Below are positions 8,281-16,770 of a stretch of DNA of 45,200 bases, piece by piece. The stretch's first letter is position 1. Every line of letters starts with the position of its first letter. Made by a program: the position numbers and the translations under genes. The DNA is from an uncultured Prevotella sp. GTDB lineage: Bacteria; Bacteroidota; Bacteroidia; Bacteroidales; Bacteroidaceae. Location: the NCBI GenBank assembly GCA_934272845.1, contig CAKQSF010000015.1, positions 1-45,200 of the forward strand. Direction: 5' to 3'. The notes beneath the pieces were generated by a model. The model was not told the origin of the DNA. It made no database searches and saw only the letters and a list, made by a program, of their open reading frames with translations.

Positions 8281-9147
8281 ATGAAACATTTATTCCTTAC
8301 TATCATAACTGTCCTGCTGCTCACTGCATGTGGTAGCAGCAAGAGCGTAATGGGAACTGGCAAAAACAACGTCACCACCAGCGAGGAAAAGACCAAGAAC
8401 AACAGTAGCGTGGATTACCTTCGCACCATCACCGATGGCGCTGTGTACAGCAAAAACATAGTGTCACCAATAGATTTCTCTCTCAATGCCATGGGAAAGG
8501 ACATCAGCGTCAGCGGTAAACTACAAATGCGTCGCGATGAAGTAATACGCATCACGCTGACACCATTCGGCATTATGGAGGCTGGCAGACTGGAATTCAC
8601 GCCTGACTACGTGCTGATTGTTGACAGAATAAATAAGCAATACATTAAAGCCTCATACGGCGAAGTATCTTTCCTCAAGAGCAACGGCATGAGTTTCTAT
8701 ACTCTTCAGTCTCTGTTCTGGAACGAACTCTTCACACCTGGAAAGAAATCACTATCTGACTCGGACCTTTCCGCCTTCAACGTGGACATGGCTACCATCG
8801 CCACTCGTCCTGTAGAACTGCGCAATGGCGAACTGCTCTTCCGCTGGACTACTGACATAGCACAGAAGAACATCCTCGCCTCTGACATAACCTACCGCAA
8901 AGGCACCGCACAGGAGTCTACTATGTCGTTCAAATATGACAACTTCACCACCATTGGCAGCAAGAAGTTCCCAGCGCACGAGGTATTAACATTCAACTCT
9001 AATGCCACAAAGACTGGCAAAATGGTACTCGACATTAAGATGAACAAAATCTCGAACGACGACAAATGGGATGCACATACAACCGTGTCTGACCGTTACA
9101 CTAAGGTTAGCGCAGAGGAAGTGCTTGGTAAACTCATTGGGAAATAA
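8281..9147 (+). CDS. DUF4292-family lipoprotein
   Basis: The frame is open from 8263, but the methionine at 8281 is preferred because it begins a clean lipoprotein signal: MKHLFLTIITVLLLTACGSS with the lipobox LTAC. That gives 288 residues. The mature protein is beta-rich and matches the DUF4292 type, which is distantly LolA/LolB-like (ISVSGKLQMRRDEVIRITLT, then FGIMEAGRLEFTPDYVLIVD). It would be lipid-anchored in the periplasm. The function is not established; a role in lipoprotein or envelope transport is only a guess from fold and neighbours. It follows the TPR gene by 19 bases and precedes the EnvC-like gene by 20. Confidence 0.85.
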   Translation: MKHLFLTIITVLLLTACGSSKSVMGTGKNNVTTSEEKTKNNSSVDYLRTITDGAVYSKNIVSPIDFSLNAMGKDISVSGKLQMRRDEVIRITLTPFGIMEAGRLEFTPDYVLIVDRINKQYIKASYGEVSFLKSNGMSFYTLQSLFWNELFTPGKKSLSDSDLSAFNVDMATIATRPVELRNGELLFRWTTDIAQKNILASDITYRKGTAQESTMSFKYDNFTTIGSKKFPAHEVLTFNSNATKTGKMVLDIKMNKISNDDKWDAHTTVSDRYTKVSAEEVLGKLIGK

Positions 9148-9167
9148 TATACCTCGGATAAATTACG

Positions 9168-10790
9168 ATGAACAAACTGATTATCATCATGACCGCTCTT
9201 CTGCTGTGTCTCACCACTACTGAGGCACAACAGAAGCGTAATACTGCCCGAAAAGCCACAGCAACACGCTCCGTAACAGCAAAGAAGAACGTGGTACGCA
9301 AGGGAAAGACCTACCAAAGACCAACTGTAAGGAAAACTACGCCTAAGAACAGAAAGCCCGAGGTGACCAACTCCTCTATCAAAGGACTACGCAACGAGCA
9401 GGCACGCATAAAGCAAAACATACGCAAACAAGAACAGGCTCTGCGGGCCAACAAGGCACAGGTAAAGCAGAAACTGCAAAATCTGCTGCAAATAAGCAGC
9501 GACATCCAGCGCCGCCAACAGTCTATTGACTCTATAAACCGTGATATACACCACATTGACAATAACATTGGCTTGCTGTCATCACAACTCAACAACCTGC
9601 AGAACCAACTGGAGGAACGACGCAAGAGTTATATTAAGTCTATGCGATACATGGCTAAACGCAGCAACATACAGAGCCAACTGATGTTTATCTTCTCCGC
9701 AAAGAGCCTTACCGAGACACTGCGTCGACTGCGCTTCATGCGACAGTATGCCGCTTATCAACGTGCACAAGGCAAGGCTGTACAGGAGAAACAGAAACAG
9801 ATGACGGAGAAACGCATGCAACTCCACGCTACAAGGGGCGAGAAGACCAATATGCTTTCTCGTGGAAACCGCGAGCGTGCAGCCTTGGCTCAGCAAAAAG
9901 ACGAGGAACAGAAACTCGTAACATCGCTGAAAAACGAACAGAAAAACATCGCTGCGATAATAGACGAACAGAAGAAGAAGGACGCGGCTCTTAACGCTCA
10001 GATAGACCGTCTCATCGCACAAGAGGTGGAGAAAGCACGTCTGCGCGCCATTGCAGAGGCTAAACGCAAAGCAGAGGCTGCTGCAGCGGCTAAGAAAAAG
10101 GCGGAGGAACTGGCACGAAAGAAGGCGGAAGCAGAAGCAAGAGCAAGGGAGAACGCACGTCGCATAGCCGAGGCAAAGGCGGCCGAAGAGCGTGCGAAGG
10201 CGGCCGCAAGGGCGGAAGCACGCAACGCGGAAGCGAAGGCAAGGGCTGAACAGAAGGCACGCGAGGCGGAAGCAGCACGTCAGGCTGCTGAGAGAAAGGC
10301 TGCTGTCGACAAGCAAAGGGCTGAAAAGGAGGTGGCACAGGCTAAAACTGAATCGGAGACTGCGGCAAAAGTGTCAAGCGTAGACCGTTCGCTCAACAAC
10401 AACTTTGAGAGTAACAGAGGTCGTTTCCCATTCCCTGTATCGGGGGGACGTATCATAGGTCACTATGGCCTCCATTCTGTTGAGGGAGCATCAGGCGTAA
10501 CTCTTGCCAACCATGGCATAAAGATTAGGTGCGCAGCGGGGGCTGTTGCCCACTCTATATTCGATGGGGAGGTCAGCGCCATATTCAATCTCAACGGCAG
10601 TATGGGCGTTATCGTGCGCCACGGACTGTACATGTCGGTTTACTGTAACCTCGCATCGGTCAGCGTAAGAAGCGGACAGCACGTCTCTTCACGCCAGGCT
10701 ATCGGCACCGTGGACCACAACAACATCCTTGAATTTCAGTTACGCAAAGGCACTGCGAAACTCAATCCTGAGGCTTGGTTGGCTCGATAA
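9168..10790 (+). CDS. EnvC-like murein hydrolase activator (degenerate LytM/M23)
   Basis: This 540-residue protein has a signal peptide (about 1-20), a basic stretch, and a coiled coil at about 65-240. A long Ala/Lys/Glu-rich helix follows at about 270-385, then a C-terminal LytM (M23) domain from about 420. The layout matches EnvC, which sits in the periplasm at the division site and switches on amidases. The zinc ligands of active M23 enzymes are missing: NHGIKI replaces the usual H-x-G-x-D, and ILEFQL replaces the H-x-H strand. It is therefore probably a non-catalytic activator. It is the last gene of the dut operon, and a 21-bp hairpin follows. The A/K/E repeat creates a long open frame on the other strand, which is an artefact. 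Confidence 0.88.
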   Translation: MNKLIIIMTALLLCLTTTEAQQKRNTARKATATRSVTAKKNVVRKGKTYQRPTVRKTTPKNRKPEVTNSSIKGLRNEQARIKQNIRKQEQALRANKAQVKQKLQNLLQISSDIQRRQQSIDSINRDIHHIDNNIGLLSSQLNNLQNQLEERRKSYIKSMRYMAKRSNIQSQLMFIFSAKSLTETLRRLRFMRQYAAYQRAQGKAVQEKQKQMTEKRMQLHATRGEKTNMLSRGNRERAALAQQKDEEQKLVTSLKNEQKNIAAIIDEQKKKDAALNAQIDRLIAQEVEKARLRAIAEAKRKAEAAAAAKKKAEELARKKAEAEARARENARRIAEAKAAEERAKAAARAEARNAEAKARAEQKAREAEAARQAAERKAAVDKQRAEKEVAQAKTESETAAKVSSVDRSLNNNFESNRGRFPFPVSGGRIIGHYGLHSVEGASGVTLANHGIKIRCAAGAVAHSIFDGEVSAIFNLNGSMGVIVRHGLYMSVYCNLASVSVRSGQHVSSRQAIGTVDHNNILEFQLRKGTAKLNPEAWLAR

Positions 10791-10816
10791 CAAAAATGGT
10801 AAATTTCGGAAATATA

Positions 10817-10859
10817 GTAAAAGGGGCTTAATTGCAATGCAATTAAGCCCCTTTTACTG
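10817..10859. terminator. Perfect 21-bp hairpin after the EnvC-like gene
   Basis: The arms at 10817-10837 and 10839-10859 are exactly complementary (AGTAAAAGGGGCTTAATTGC and one more base), around a single central base. The right arm ends CCCCTTTTAC. It should work as a terminator for the plus-strand operon and possibly for the converging minus-strand gene. Confidence 0.8.
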
Positions 10860-10903
10860 TGTAATCAGGCCCTGATTACATCGTAATTAGGGCCTGATTA
10901 CAA
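10860..10903. repeat. Palindromic dispersed repeat
   Basis: Two head-to-tail near-palindromes, TGTAATCAGG/CCTGATTACA (10860-10880) and GTAATTAGG/CCTGATTACA (10883-10902), can pair with themselves or with each other. Related sequence occurs at 198-254, 23545-23592 and 38480-38523. The remaining gap to 11036 holds a second copy of AAAAATGGTAAATTT (10792 and 10984) and nothing else I can name. Confidence 0.7.
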
Positions 10904-11035
10904 CGTGAAAGTATACATCTCGCCTCACGAAACATTAAACATCAGACAGTCAACCTGTTACACCATCGCTACTCTCTTACTCTAAAAATGGTAAATTTGG
11001 GAAACAAGCATTTTTCAATTACTCCTTGCTTGCTA

Positions 11036-12010
11036 CTATTCAAACACCACGTATTTCGCTATTCTCTCTACCTCTCCACGATGGAAGGAGGTCAGCATGC
11101 GCAGTTCGTCAATGGACTTTATGCGTCCCGAACTACGTCGATATGCCATAACTTCATTAGCCTGGGAACGAGTTAACAACGGATGAGCCTGCAACTCTGA
11201 CAGAGTCATTGCATTGATACGCAGAGACGTGAATGTGCGCGATACCTTCATATATGCTAACGAGATTTCGGGGAAATTACGTATGGTAAGCAATTCCTCT
11301 ACCGCTACGAACATCTTACGCTGCTTGCGCAGTTCTACTATCTTATGAGCGAAAAACGTCCCTATGCCGGGAATACGCTTCAGCAGGGTGGTGTCTGCCT
11401 TATTAATGTCTACCTTGGGGTCGGATGTTGTGAGTTTCCCTGTAATTTGTCCTTGTGACGGTGCAACAACCCCTTTACTTCCAACCGCCGTACTTGCATA
11501 TCGTGCTGCCTTTGCTTCCCTATCCTGCCCTACCACATCGGCAGCCATTACTTCCGGCTTGATGCATATATATGGTTTTAGCCTTTGATATTGGGCAAGA
11601 GTTAGTCCGTAAAGGCGTGCAAAATCTTCTACCTTACGGTATCTACCACCATGGGCACGATACTTATATATGCTGCGCACCTGCCAAGGACGTAAGCCCA
11701 GACGCAGAAATGTAGTGCTATCGGCTGTATTAGGGTCGAAAGGGAAAAGGCGTTTACTGAGACCATCTGTCTCTATAGCCACGGAACCGTCTCCATAGCC
11801 CACGTTATTTTGGGCGTACGTATATGTAGATGAACCGTGCTTGTAGCGTGAGTGGGCATACGATGTCTCTACAGCATACGCACCGCCTTTTCCATTATGA
11901 GCATTCGAATGATGGACGTAAAATAAAAGTCCTATGGAGGTACTTATCAATACAAAAAAAGCCAACACGAACTGTCGGCGTGCTCGTGTCGGCATTAATC
12001 TCTTAAGCAT
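11036..12010 (-). CDS. ComEA-like helix-hairpin-helix protein
   Basis: This 324-residue protein has one N-terminal membrane anchor (about 14-32, FVLAFFVLISTSIGLLFYV), a polar linker and three helix-hairpin-helix modules. The module starts are FDPNTADSTTFLRLG, VDINKADTTLLKRIPGIG and LRINAMTLSELQAHPLL. Such modules bind DNA without sequence specificity. In competence systems a ComEA protein with a similar anchor takes up DNA, but many Bacteroidetes carry these triple-HhH proteins with no shown role. The gene is alone, in the same direction as dgt. A MITE-like element begins 19 bases upstream of the start, so any promoter must lie in or across that element. Confidence 0.85.
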   Translation of the reverse strand: MLKRLMPTRARRQFVLAFFVLISTSIGLLFYVHHSNAHNGKGGAYAVETSYAHSRYKHGSSTYTYAQNNVGYGDGSVAIETDGLSKRLFPFDPNTADSTTFLRLGLRPWQVRSIYKYRAHGGRYRKVEDFARLYGLTLAQYQRLKPYICIKPEVMAADVVGQDREAKAARYASTAVGSKGVVAPSQGQITGKLTTSDPKVDINKADTTLLKRIPGIGTFFAHKIVELRKQRKMFVAVEELLTIRNFPEISLAYMKVSRTFTSLRINAMTLSELQAHPLLTRSQANEVMAYRRSSGRIKSIDELRMLTSFHRGEVERIAKYVVFE

Positions 12011-12028
12011 GCGGTTTTAGTTGCTAGT

Positions 12029-12228
12029 TAAGTAAGTGTTCAAAATTATTTTAATATTTAATATAGGCTATTGAGGAGCAGACGATTTCACTGTTTGAGT
12101 GAGCAATGTGAACATTGTTACCGAAAACGGGGAAAGCATCTGCCCGAAAGAGACTGTATAAAATATTCTATATAACAACATTGATATACACTTACTTATA
12201 TGTAAAAATAATTTTGAATACTTACTTA
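12029..12228. mobile_element. MITE-like element, copy 2
   Basis: This 200-bp element has roughly 25-bp inverted ends: TAAGTAAGTGTTCAAAATTA at the left, and AATTTTGAATACTTACTTA at the right as its near complement. The outermost TA on each side is compatible with a TA target duplication. The interior matches copy 1 in reverse and copy 3 directly (GAGCAGA, CAATGTGAACAT). A hairpin at 12088-12102 (TCACT/GTTTG/AGTGA) matches the copy 1 hairpin with a paired base change. The left end contains the complement of TAATTTTG (12041-12048), a possible outward -7 element for the comEA-like gene. There is no coding capacity. Confidence 0.7.
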
Positions 12229-12240
12229 TGTAACATATTC

Positions 12241-13602
12241 TTACACAATTGGCAGCGATGTGCCGTTCAACTTCTGATAAAAATCGAGAGCGAAAACATC
12301 GGTCATACCTGATATAAAGTCTACTATCGCCATGATGCGCGTCTCTACATCTGGCGCGTTTATCTCATACTGACTGCTGACTCGCCTCAGGAGTTGTTGT
12401 GAATAGAATCGCTGAGGGTTTACAGCAGCGTCAATCATCTGCTCCATCAGTGTTGTCATGACACGGTAACCTGCTAGTTCCACATCCAGTACAGGCTTTG
12501 AGCGGTATATTCTCTCGAACGCTATCTCAGAACAGCGTTTGTATGCCGCACGCTGACGCTCGTTAATGGACTTTATAAGCGTACTGTTAAAGTTACCATT
12601 CATTATCTCCGCCTCATTCGCAAGGAACGCCGCAGTGCATTCGTTCTCCAGTTTTCCTATGACACTGGCACGCATATAGACTACTTGTTCGTTACGGTCG
12701 GTGATGTTCTCGGTCTCTATACGGTCAAGGATGCGTTGCTTCGTAGCATCATCAAAGAAACCTAAGAGCAGATCTCGGGTCTCTTCAAAGGACAAAAGTT
12801 TAAGTTTATGGGCATCCTCTATGTCCATTATCTCATAACATATATCGTCTGCTGCCTCTACAAGGTACACTAATGGGTGGCGAGCATAACGCAACGGCTC
12901 TCCGTCTGCAGACAAACGTAGCATACCAAGCGCATCTGCTACACTGCGGAAGGTCTCCGCTTCACTATGGAAGAAACCAAACTTGCCGTGATCTCCGGCA
13001 TAGGCTGATGCGTAAGGGTACTTTACTATCGAAGCAAGCATGGAGTATGTCATTACGAAACCGCCCGTACGACGCCCTGCATAACGGTGTGTAAGCAGTC
13101 GGAAAGCATTGGCATTGCCCTCAAAATGCGTCAGGTCAGTCCACAACTCGGGGGAGACAAAGCCACGAACACTCTCGCCTGCATTCTCGGTAAAGAAGGT
13201 TTGTATCGCCTTCTCGCCTGAATGACCAAACGGTGGGTTACCGAGGTCGTGGGCAAGGCACGCCGTTGACACTATTGTGCCGAGTTCCTCTATGCGTGTT
13301 CCTGCCAAATCGGGATGGCGACGAATAACATCACGAGCCACATCATTACCCAATGACATGCCGACACTTGCCACTTCGAGAGAATGGGTAAGGCGGTTAT
13401 GTACGAAGATGCTACCAGGGAGCGGAAACACCTGAGTCTTGTTCTGAAGACGACGGAATGGCGCTGAGAATATCAGGCGGTCATAGTCTCGCTTGAACTC
13501 TGAGCGATCATCATGCCGCTCGGGATGGTGCAGACCTGAGGAAGAGGTCGCTGCAGACTGCCCTAGGCGTTGATTGGATATCAATGTGTGCCAATTCATC
13601 AT
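12241..13602 (-). CDS. dgt: Deoxyguanosinetriphosphate triphosphohydrolase (dGTPase)
   Basis: The 453-residue HD-domain enzyme splits dGTP to deoxyguanosine and triphosphate, adjusting dNTP pools. The metal site is complete: H73 in RLTHSLEVASVG and the H118-D119 pair in CLAHDLGNPPFGHSGE. The N-terminal signature SEFKRDYDRLIFSAPFRRLQ, with its conserved arginines and KTQVFP, is also typical. Length fits the short dGTPase class. The double methionine start (MMNWHT) leaves the exact start uncertain by one codon. It lies between two MITE-like copies: one 12 bases past the stop and one 27 bases before the start. Confidence 0.95.
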   Translation of the reverse strand: MMNWHTLISNQRLGQSAATSSSGLHHPERHDDRSEFKRDYDRLIFSAPFRRLQNKTQVFPLPGSIFVHNRLTHSLEVASVGMSLGNDVARDVIRRHPDLAGTRIEELGTIVSTACLAHDLGNPPFGHSGEKAIQTFFTENAGESVRGFVSPELWTDLTHFEGNANAFRLLTHRYAGRRTGGFVMTYSMLASIVKYPYASAYAGDHGKFGFFHSEAETFRSVADALGMLRLSADGEPLRYARHPLVYLVEAADDICYEIMDIEDAHKLKLLSFEETRDLLLGFFDDATKQRILDRIETENITDRNEQVVYMRASVIGKLENECTAAFLANEAEIMNGNFNSTLIKSINERQRAAYKRCSEIAFERIYRSKPVLDVELAGYRVMTTLMEQMIDAAVNPQRFYSQQLLRRVSSQYEINAPDVETRIMAIVDFISGMTDVFALDFYQKLNGTSLPIV

Positions 13603-13628
13603 GGTTGTTATATTGTTTTTTTCGACAT

Positions 13629-13739
13629 TAAGTAAGCATTTAGGCTATTTCGGAGCAGATGTTTTCACAGTATGAGGGGGTGGCAATGTGAACATGATAC
13701 ACTTACTCATTTGTAAAAATAATCTTGAATATTTACCTA
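13629..13739. mobile_element. MITE-like element, copy 3 (internally deleted)
   Basis: At 111 bp this is about half of copy 2, in the same orientation. The left end is TAAGTAAGCATTTAGGCTAT, lacking the CAAAATTA stretch, and the right end is TAATCTTGAATATTTACC, bounded by TA. Shared inner pieces are GGAGCAGA, TTTTCAC and GGCAATGTGAACAT. It fills the gap between the dcw terminator and the dgt start. Confidence 0.6.
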
Positions 13740-13780
13740 TGATATTACTTAGTGACGGAAAAGATGTCGCATTATAAAAC

Positions 13781-13854
13781 AAAAAAAGGTTTTGGACAAT
13801 AGACATAAGCACACTGCCATGAGCAACATACCTTGCCTGTTATCCAAAACCTTT
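13781..13854 (-). terminator. Terminator at the end of the dcw cluster
   Basis: AAAGGTTTTGGA at 13785-13796 pairs with 13843-13854 (12 bp). On the minus strand the second arm runs straight into a T-run (complement of 13781-13787). It starts 12 bases after the ftsZ stop, marking the end of the cluster. The loop is long (46 bases). Confidence 0.85.
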
Positions 13855-13866
13855 ATTATATAAATA

Positions 13867-15210
13867 TTATCCGAAACTGATTACTCCGCCATTGTCAGCC
13901 TCTTGCTTTTCAGAAGTAGGACGTTCTTCCTCCATTCTGCCGTAACTTGGTCTGAGACGAGCAAAATCTTCTAACTTCTGACGGGTACGTCCATGCGTAG
14001 GACTGTTCTCAACAGCAATGATAAGGTCTTCGTTGTCGAGGTCTTCCGGTAAGAAGAGAAACGCATTTGCACGACGTTTCTGTGGCTTAGAGTTACCTGG
14101 ATCATCGTAATAATGGTCATAACGGTTTCTCTCCCTCTCCTTACGCTCTGCCTCTTCAGCATCTTTTCTGATGTCCTCTGGGCTACGTTTCGCCACGCGA
14201 TTAGCAAATTCGCTGTCTGCTTCAGCCAAACCAAAGCCTGTAGCAAGAATTGTTACCTTTACCTTATCGCCAAGAGATGGATCGTTTGCCAATCCCCATT
14301 TAAGTTCAAAGTCCGTTCCAAACTTCTCCATGAACTCATTAACGTCGTTCATTTCGTCCATCATCAAGCCCTTATGCTGACCATCGTCGCTGTGGAAAGA
14401 GATGGAAAGAAGTATCTTCTTTGAATGGAACACATCGTTATCATTAAGCAATGGTGAGTTGAGAGCATCGTCAATAGCCTTCTTTACACGCCCATCTCCT
14501 TCGCCATAACCTGTTGACATGATTGCTACACCGCCATCATGGAGCACTGTCTTCACATCGTTGAAGTCAAGGTTGATAAGTCCATGAACGGTGATAATCT
14601 CTGCTATACTCTTTGCTGCCACACTAAGTGTGTCATCTGCCTTGGCAAAAGCCTCGTTCATTGAGAGTTCACCGTATATCTGGCGAAGACGTTCGTTGTT
14701 GATTACGAGCAACGCATCCACGTTCTCTGCCATCTTTTCAACGCCGTCAAGAGCCTGATTTATCTTCTTCCTTCCCTCAAAACGGAACGGTATCGTTACA
14801 ATACCTACGGTCAATATGCCCATTTTCTTTGACTCACGGGCTATTACCGGCGCTGCGCCTGTACCTGTACCACCGCCCATTCCGGCTGTGATGAACGCCA
14901 TTTTTGTACCATCATCGAGCATGCGACGAACGTCTTCTATGCTCTCTTCGGCTGCAGCACGAGCACGCTCTGGCTTGTTTCCCGCACCAAGGCCCTCGGC
15001 TCCCAGTTGCAAATGGATAGGTACAGGAGAGTCTTCTAAGGCTTGTCTATCAGTATTGCACAGTACGAAGGACACATCATGTATGCCTTCACGGAACATG
15101 TGATTCACGGCATTGCCACCGCCACCACCTACTCCGATTACTTTTATTATGCTTTTCTCTTTCTCGGCCGCACCAAACACGTCGAGTATCGTATTATTAT
15201 TTTCCATCAT
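13867..15210 (-). CDS. ftsZ: Cell division protein FtsZ
   Basis: The tubulin-like GTPase forms the Z ring. The 447 residues contain the GTP-binding segment VGGGGGNAVNHM (27-38), the tubulin signature GGGTGTG (112-118) and the catalytic T7 loop NLDFNDV (213-219). After the globular core (to about 330) come an acidic/basic linker (EEAERKERERNRYD) and a long C-terminal tail. The tail has a conserved-looking RKLEDFARLRPSYGR-type peptide and ends in GGVISFG, longer than in E. coli. It is the last gene of the cluster, 47 bases after ftsA, and is followed by a terminator. Confidence 0.98.
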   Translation of the reverse strand: MMENNNTILDVFGAAEKEKSIIKVIGVGGGGGNAVNHMFREGIHDVSFVLCNTDRQALEDSPVPIHLQLGAEGLGAGNKPERARAAAEESIEDVRRMLDDGTKMAFITAGMGGGTGTGAAPVIARESKKMGILTVGIVTIPFRFEGRKKINQALDGVEKMAENVDALLVINNERLRQIYGELSMNEAFAKADDTLSVAAKSIAEIITVHGLINLDFNDVKTVLHDGGVAIMSTGYGEGDGRVKKAIDDALNSPLLNDNDVFHSKKILLSISFHSDDGQHKGLMMDEMNDVNEFMEKFGTDFELKWGLANDPSLGDKVKVTILATGFGLAEADSEFANRVAKRSPEDIRKDAEEAERKERERNRYDHYYDDPGNSKPQKRRANAFLFLPEDLDNEDLIIAVENSPTHGRTRQKLEDFARLRPSYGRMEEERPTSEKQEADNGGVISFG

Positions 15211-15257
15211 TATGTCTCATTTATGTTGGATATATCTTCTTTTTACCGTTCTATTTG

Positions 15258-16703
15258 TTACTCATCTGGTGCCGTAAATGATGAAAGCCACTTCATAAAT
15301 TTCGCTCCTATGCCTGGTTTCTGGGCTTTGCGACGTGCTTCTTCTTCGGCTTTGCGGCGTGCTTCTTCCTCTTCTGCCTTGCGTTGTGCCTCTTCCTCGG
15401 CCTTACGCAGGGCGGCTTTCTTCTCAGCCTCGCTCTGTACTACGCCTGAAGGCAGTGAGTGGGGGTCACGAGGCTGTACCTCTTGCGTGCCTCCTTCTGC
15501 TCTATTGCTATCTGCTTGGGTGTCAAACATGTCGGTAGGCTTTGGCTCTTCTGGCGCAAGATAGCAGTTTTGGTCACCCTTTGCGAGCAATGCAAGGAGG
15601 GTATTCATGGTACCGTCGTGAGCATTTATCTCGGCATTGGTAGAGTTTATGGTATAAGTTACGAAATTAGCAATTCGAACCTTGTCTATATTCGTGTACT
15701 TACGGAAGGCTACATCCATGTTTCTCATGTTAGAAGCACCACCTGTCAGAACTATGCCACCAAGTATCTTATCCTGAAAATCAGCAGGAATTTGGTTATA
15801 GACATTGGCTATTATCTCCTGAACACGTGCTTCCACGATGTCGATAAAGTGCGTGCAGTTCTCCTTTCGGTCAGTGTCTATGTCGTAAGTCAATGAACTG
15901 TCGATATCCTCTGGTGCTGTGTAGGCTGAAGCATAGCGCAGTTTTAGTTTCTCTGCCTCGTTTTCTTCTACACGAAGTGAACACAAATCCTTTGTGATAT
16001 TGCTGCCTCCAAGAGGTATAACGGCTATGTGGCGGACAATATTCTTATAATATACCATTACGGTTGTGGTGTCTGCACCCATGTCTACGAGCACACAACC
16101 ACTGCGTTTCTCTACCGGTGTCAATACTGCATCGGCAAGAGCAAACGGTGCAAGGTATATCTCTGCGAGTTTAACACCTGCCATTTCAAAGCAACTATTG
16201 AGTTTCTGGTAGTGTCGTTTGCTCTGAAGTATGTTGAGGAAGTTACCTTCCAAGCGTGAACATTGTATGCCAACAGGTTCCGTTTCCAATGAGGCATCAG
16301 CACGATATTCCTGTACTTCCACGTCAAGGATTTCCATATCAGGATAGTCCATGGCACGGTTCTGATCCATCATCTCAACAATTAATTGCTGAGTCACGGG
16401 CACCGCACTGTGTATTTCCTTTACGATGATGTTGCGTTCTGAGTGTATTGACTGTCCACTCACACCCACATAGACATGCTTAATGCCTGCCTTCAACTGT
16501 GACTTAAGTCTCTGGACTATGCTTGTTATGCACTGTACGGTCTTGTCTATGTTATAAACAACACCGTTTCTTATGCACTGTCTTGCGTCCTCGCTAACAA
16601 CTGCGAGCACGGCAATGCTGCCGTCAGACCGTTTCTGACCTGCAATACCTCTGATTTTGGTTGAGCCTAACTCTATGGCTACGACGAAATTCTTTGCTGG
16701 CAT
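15258..16703 (-). CDS. ftsA: Cell division protein FtsA
   Basis: This is an actin-like ATPase that ties FtsZ filaments to the membrane. Of 481 residues, about the first 390 form the core: AIELGSTKIRGIAG for phosphate loop 1, GCVLVDMGADTTTV for phosphate loop 2 and GGIVLTGGASNM for the adenosine motif. A linker of about 70 residues then becomes a charged repeat built from (E/R)(R/K)KAEEEA units (about 428-462). The protein ends with the usual amphipathic membrane-binding helix, here GIGAKFMKWLSSFTAPDE. The repeat linker is coded by a slippage-prone DNA repeat (about 15330-15425). An array of 44-bp repeats lies between ftsQ and this gene, about 50-70 bases before the start. Confidence 0.96.
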   Translation of the reverse strand: MPAKNFVVAIELGSTKIRGIAGQKRSDGSIAVLAVVSEDARQCIRNGVVYNIDKTVQCITSIVQRLKSQLKAGIKHVYVGVSGQSIHSERNIIVKEIHSAVPVTQQLIVEMMDQNRAMDYPDMEILDVEVQEYRADASLETEPVGIQCSRLEGNFLNILQSKRHYQKLNSCFEMAGVKLAEIYLAPFALADAVLTPVEKRSGCVLVDMGADTTTVMVYYKNIVRHIAVIPLGGSNITKDLCSLRVEENEAEKLKLRYASAYTAPEDIDSSLTYDIDTDRKENCTHFIDIVEARVQEIIANVYNQIPADFQDKILGGIVLTGGASNMRNMDVAFRKYTNIDKVRIANFVTYTINSTNAEINAHDGTMNTLLALLAKGDQNCYLAPEEPKPTDMFDTQADSNRAEGGTQEVQPRDPHSLPSGVVQSEAEKKAALRKAEEEAQRKAEEEEARRKAEEEARRKAQKPGIGAKFMKWLSSFTAPDE

Positions 16704-16770
16704 ATTATCTTTTACTTTATCTTTATTTCTTTATTCTGTTTTTATTTATTCGTTTTTACGGTGGCACCTA

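Noticed and set aside
9582..10338. Long open frames antisense to the EnvC-like gene
   Set aside because: They arise from the Ala/Lys/Glu-rich codons of the real gene; their products are Cys/Leu/Phe- or Pro-rich with no domain.
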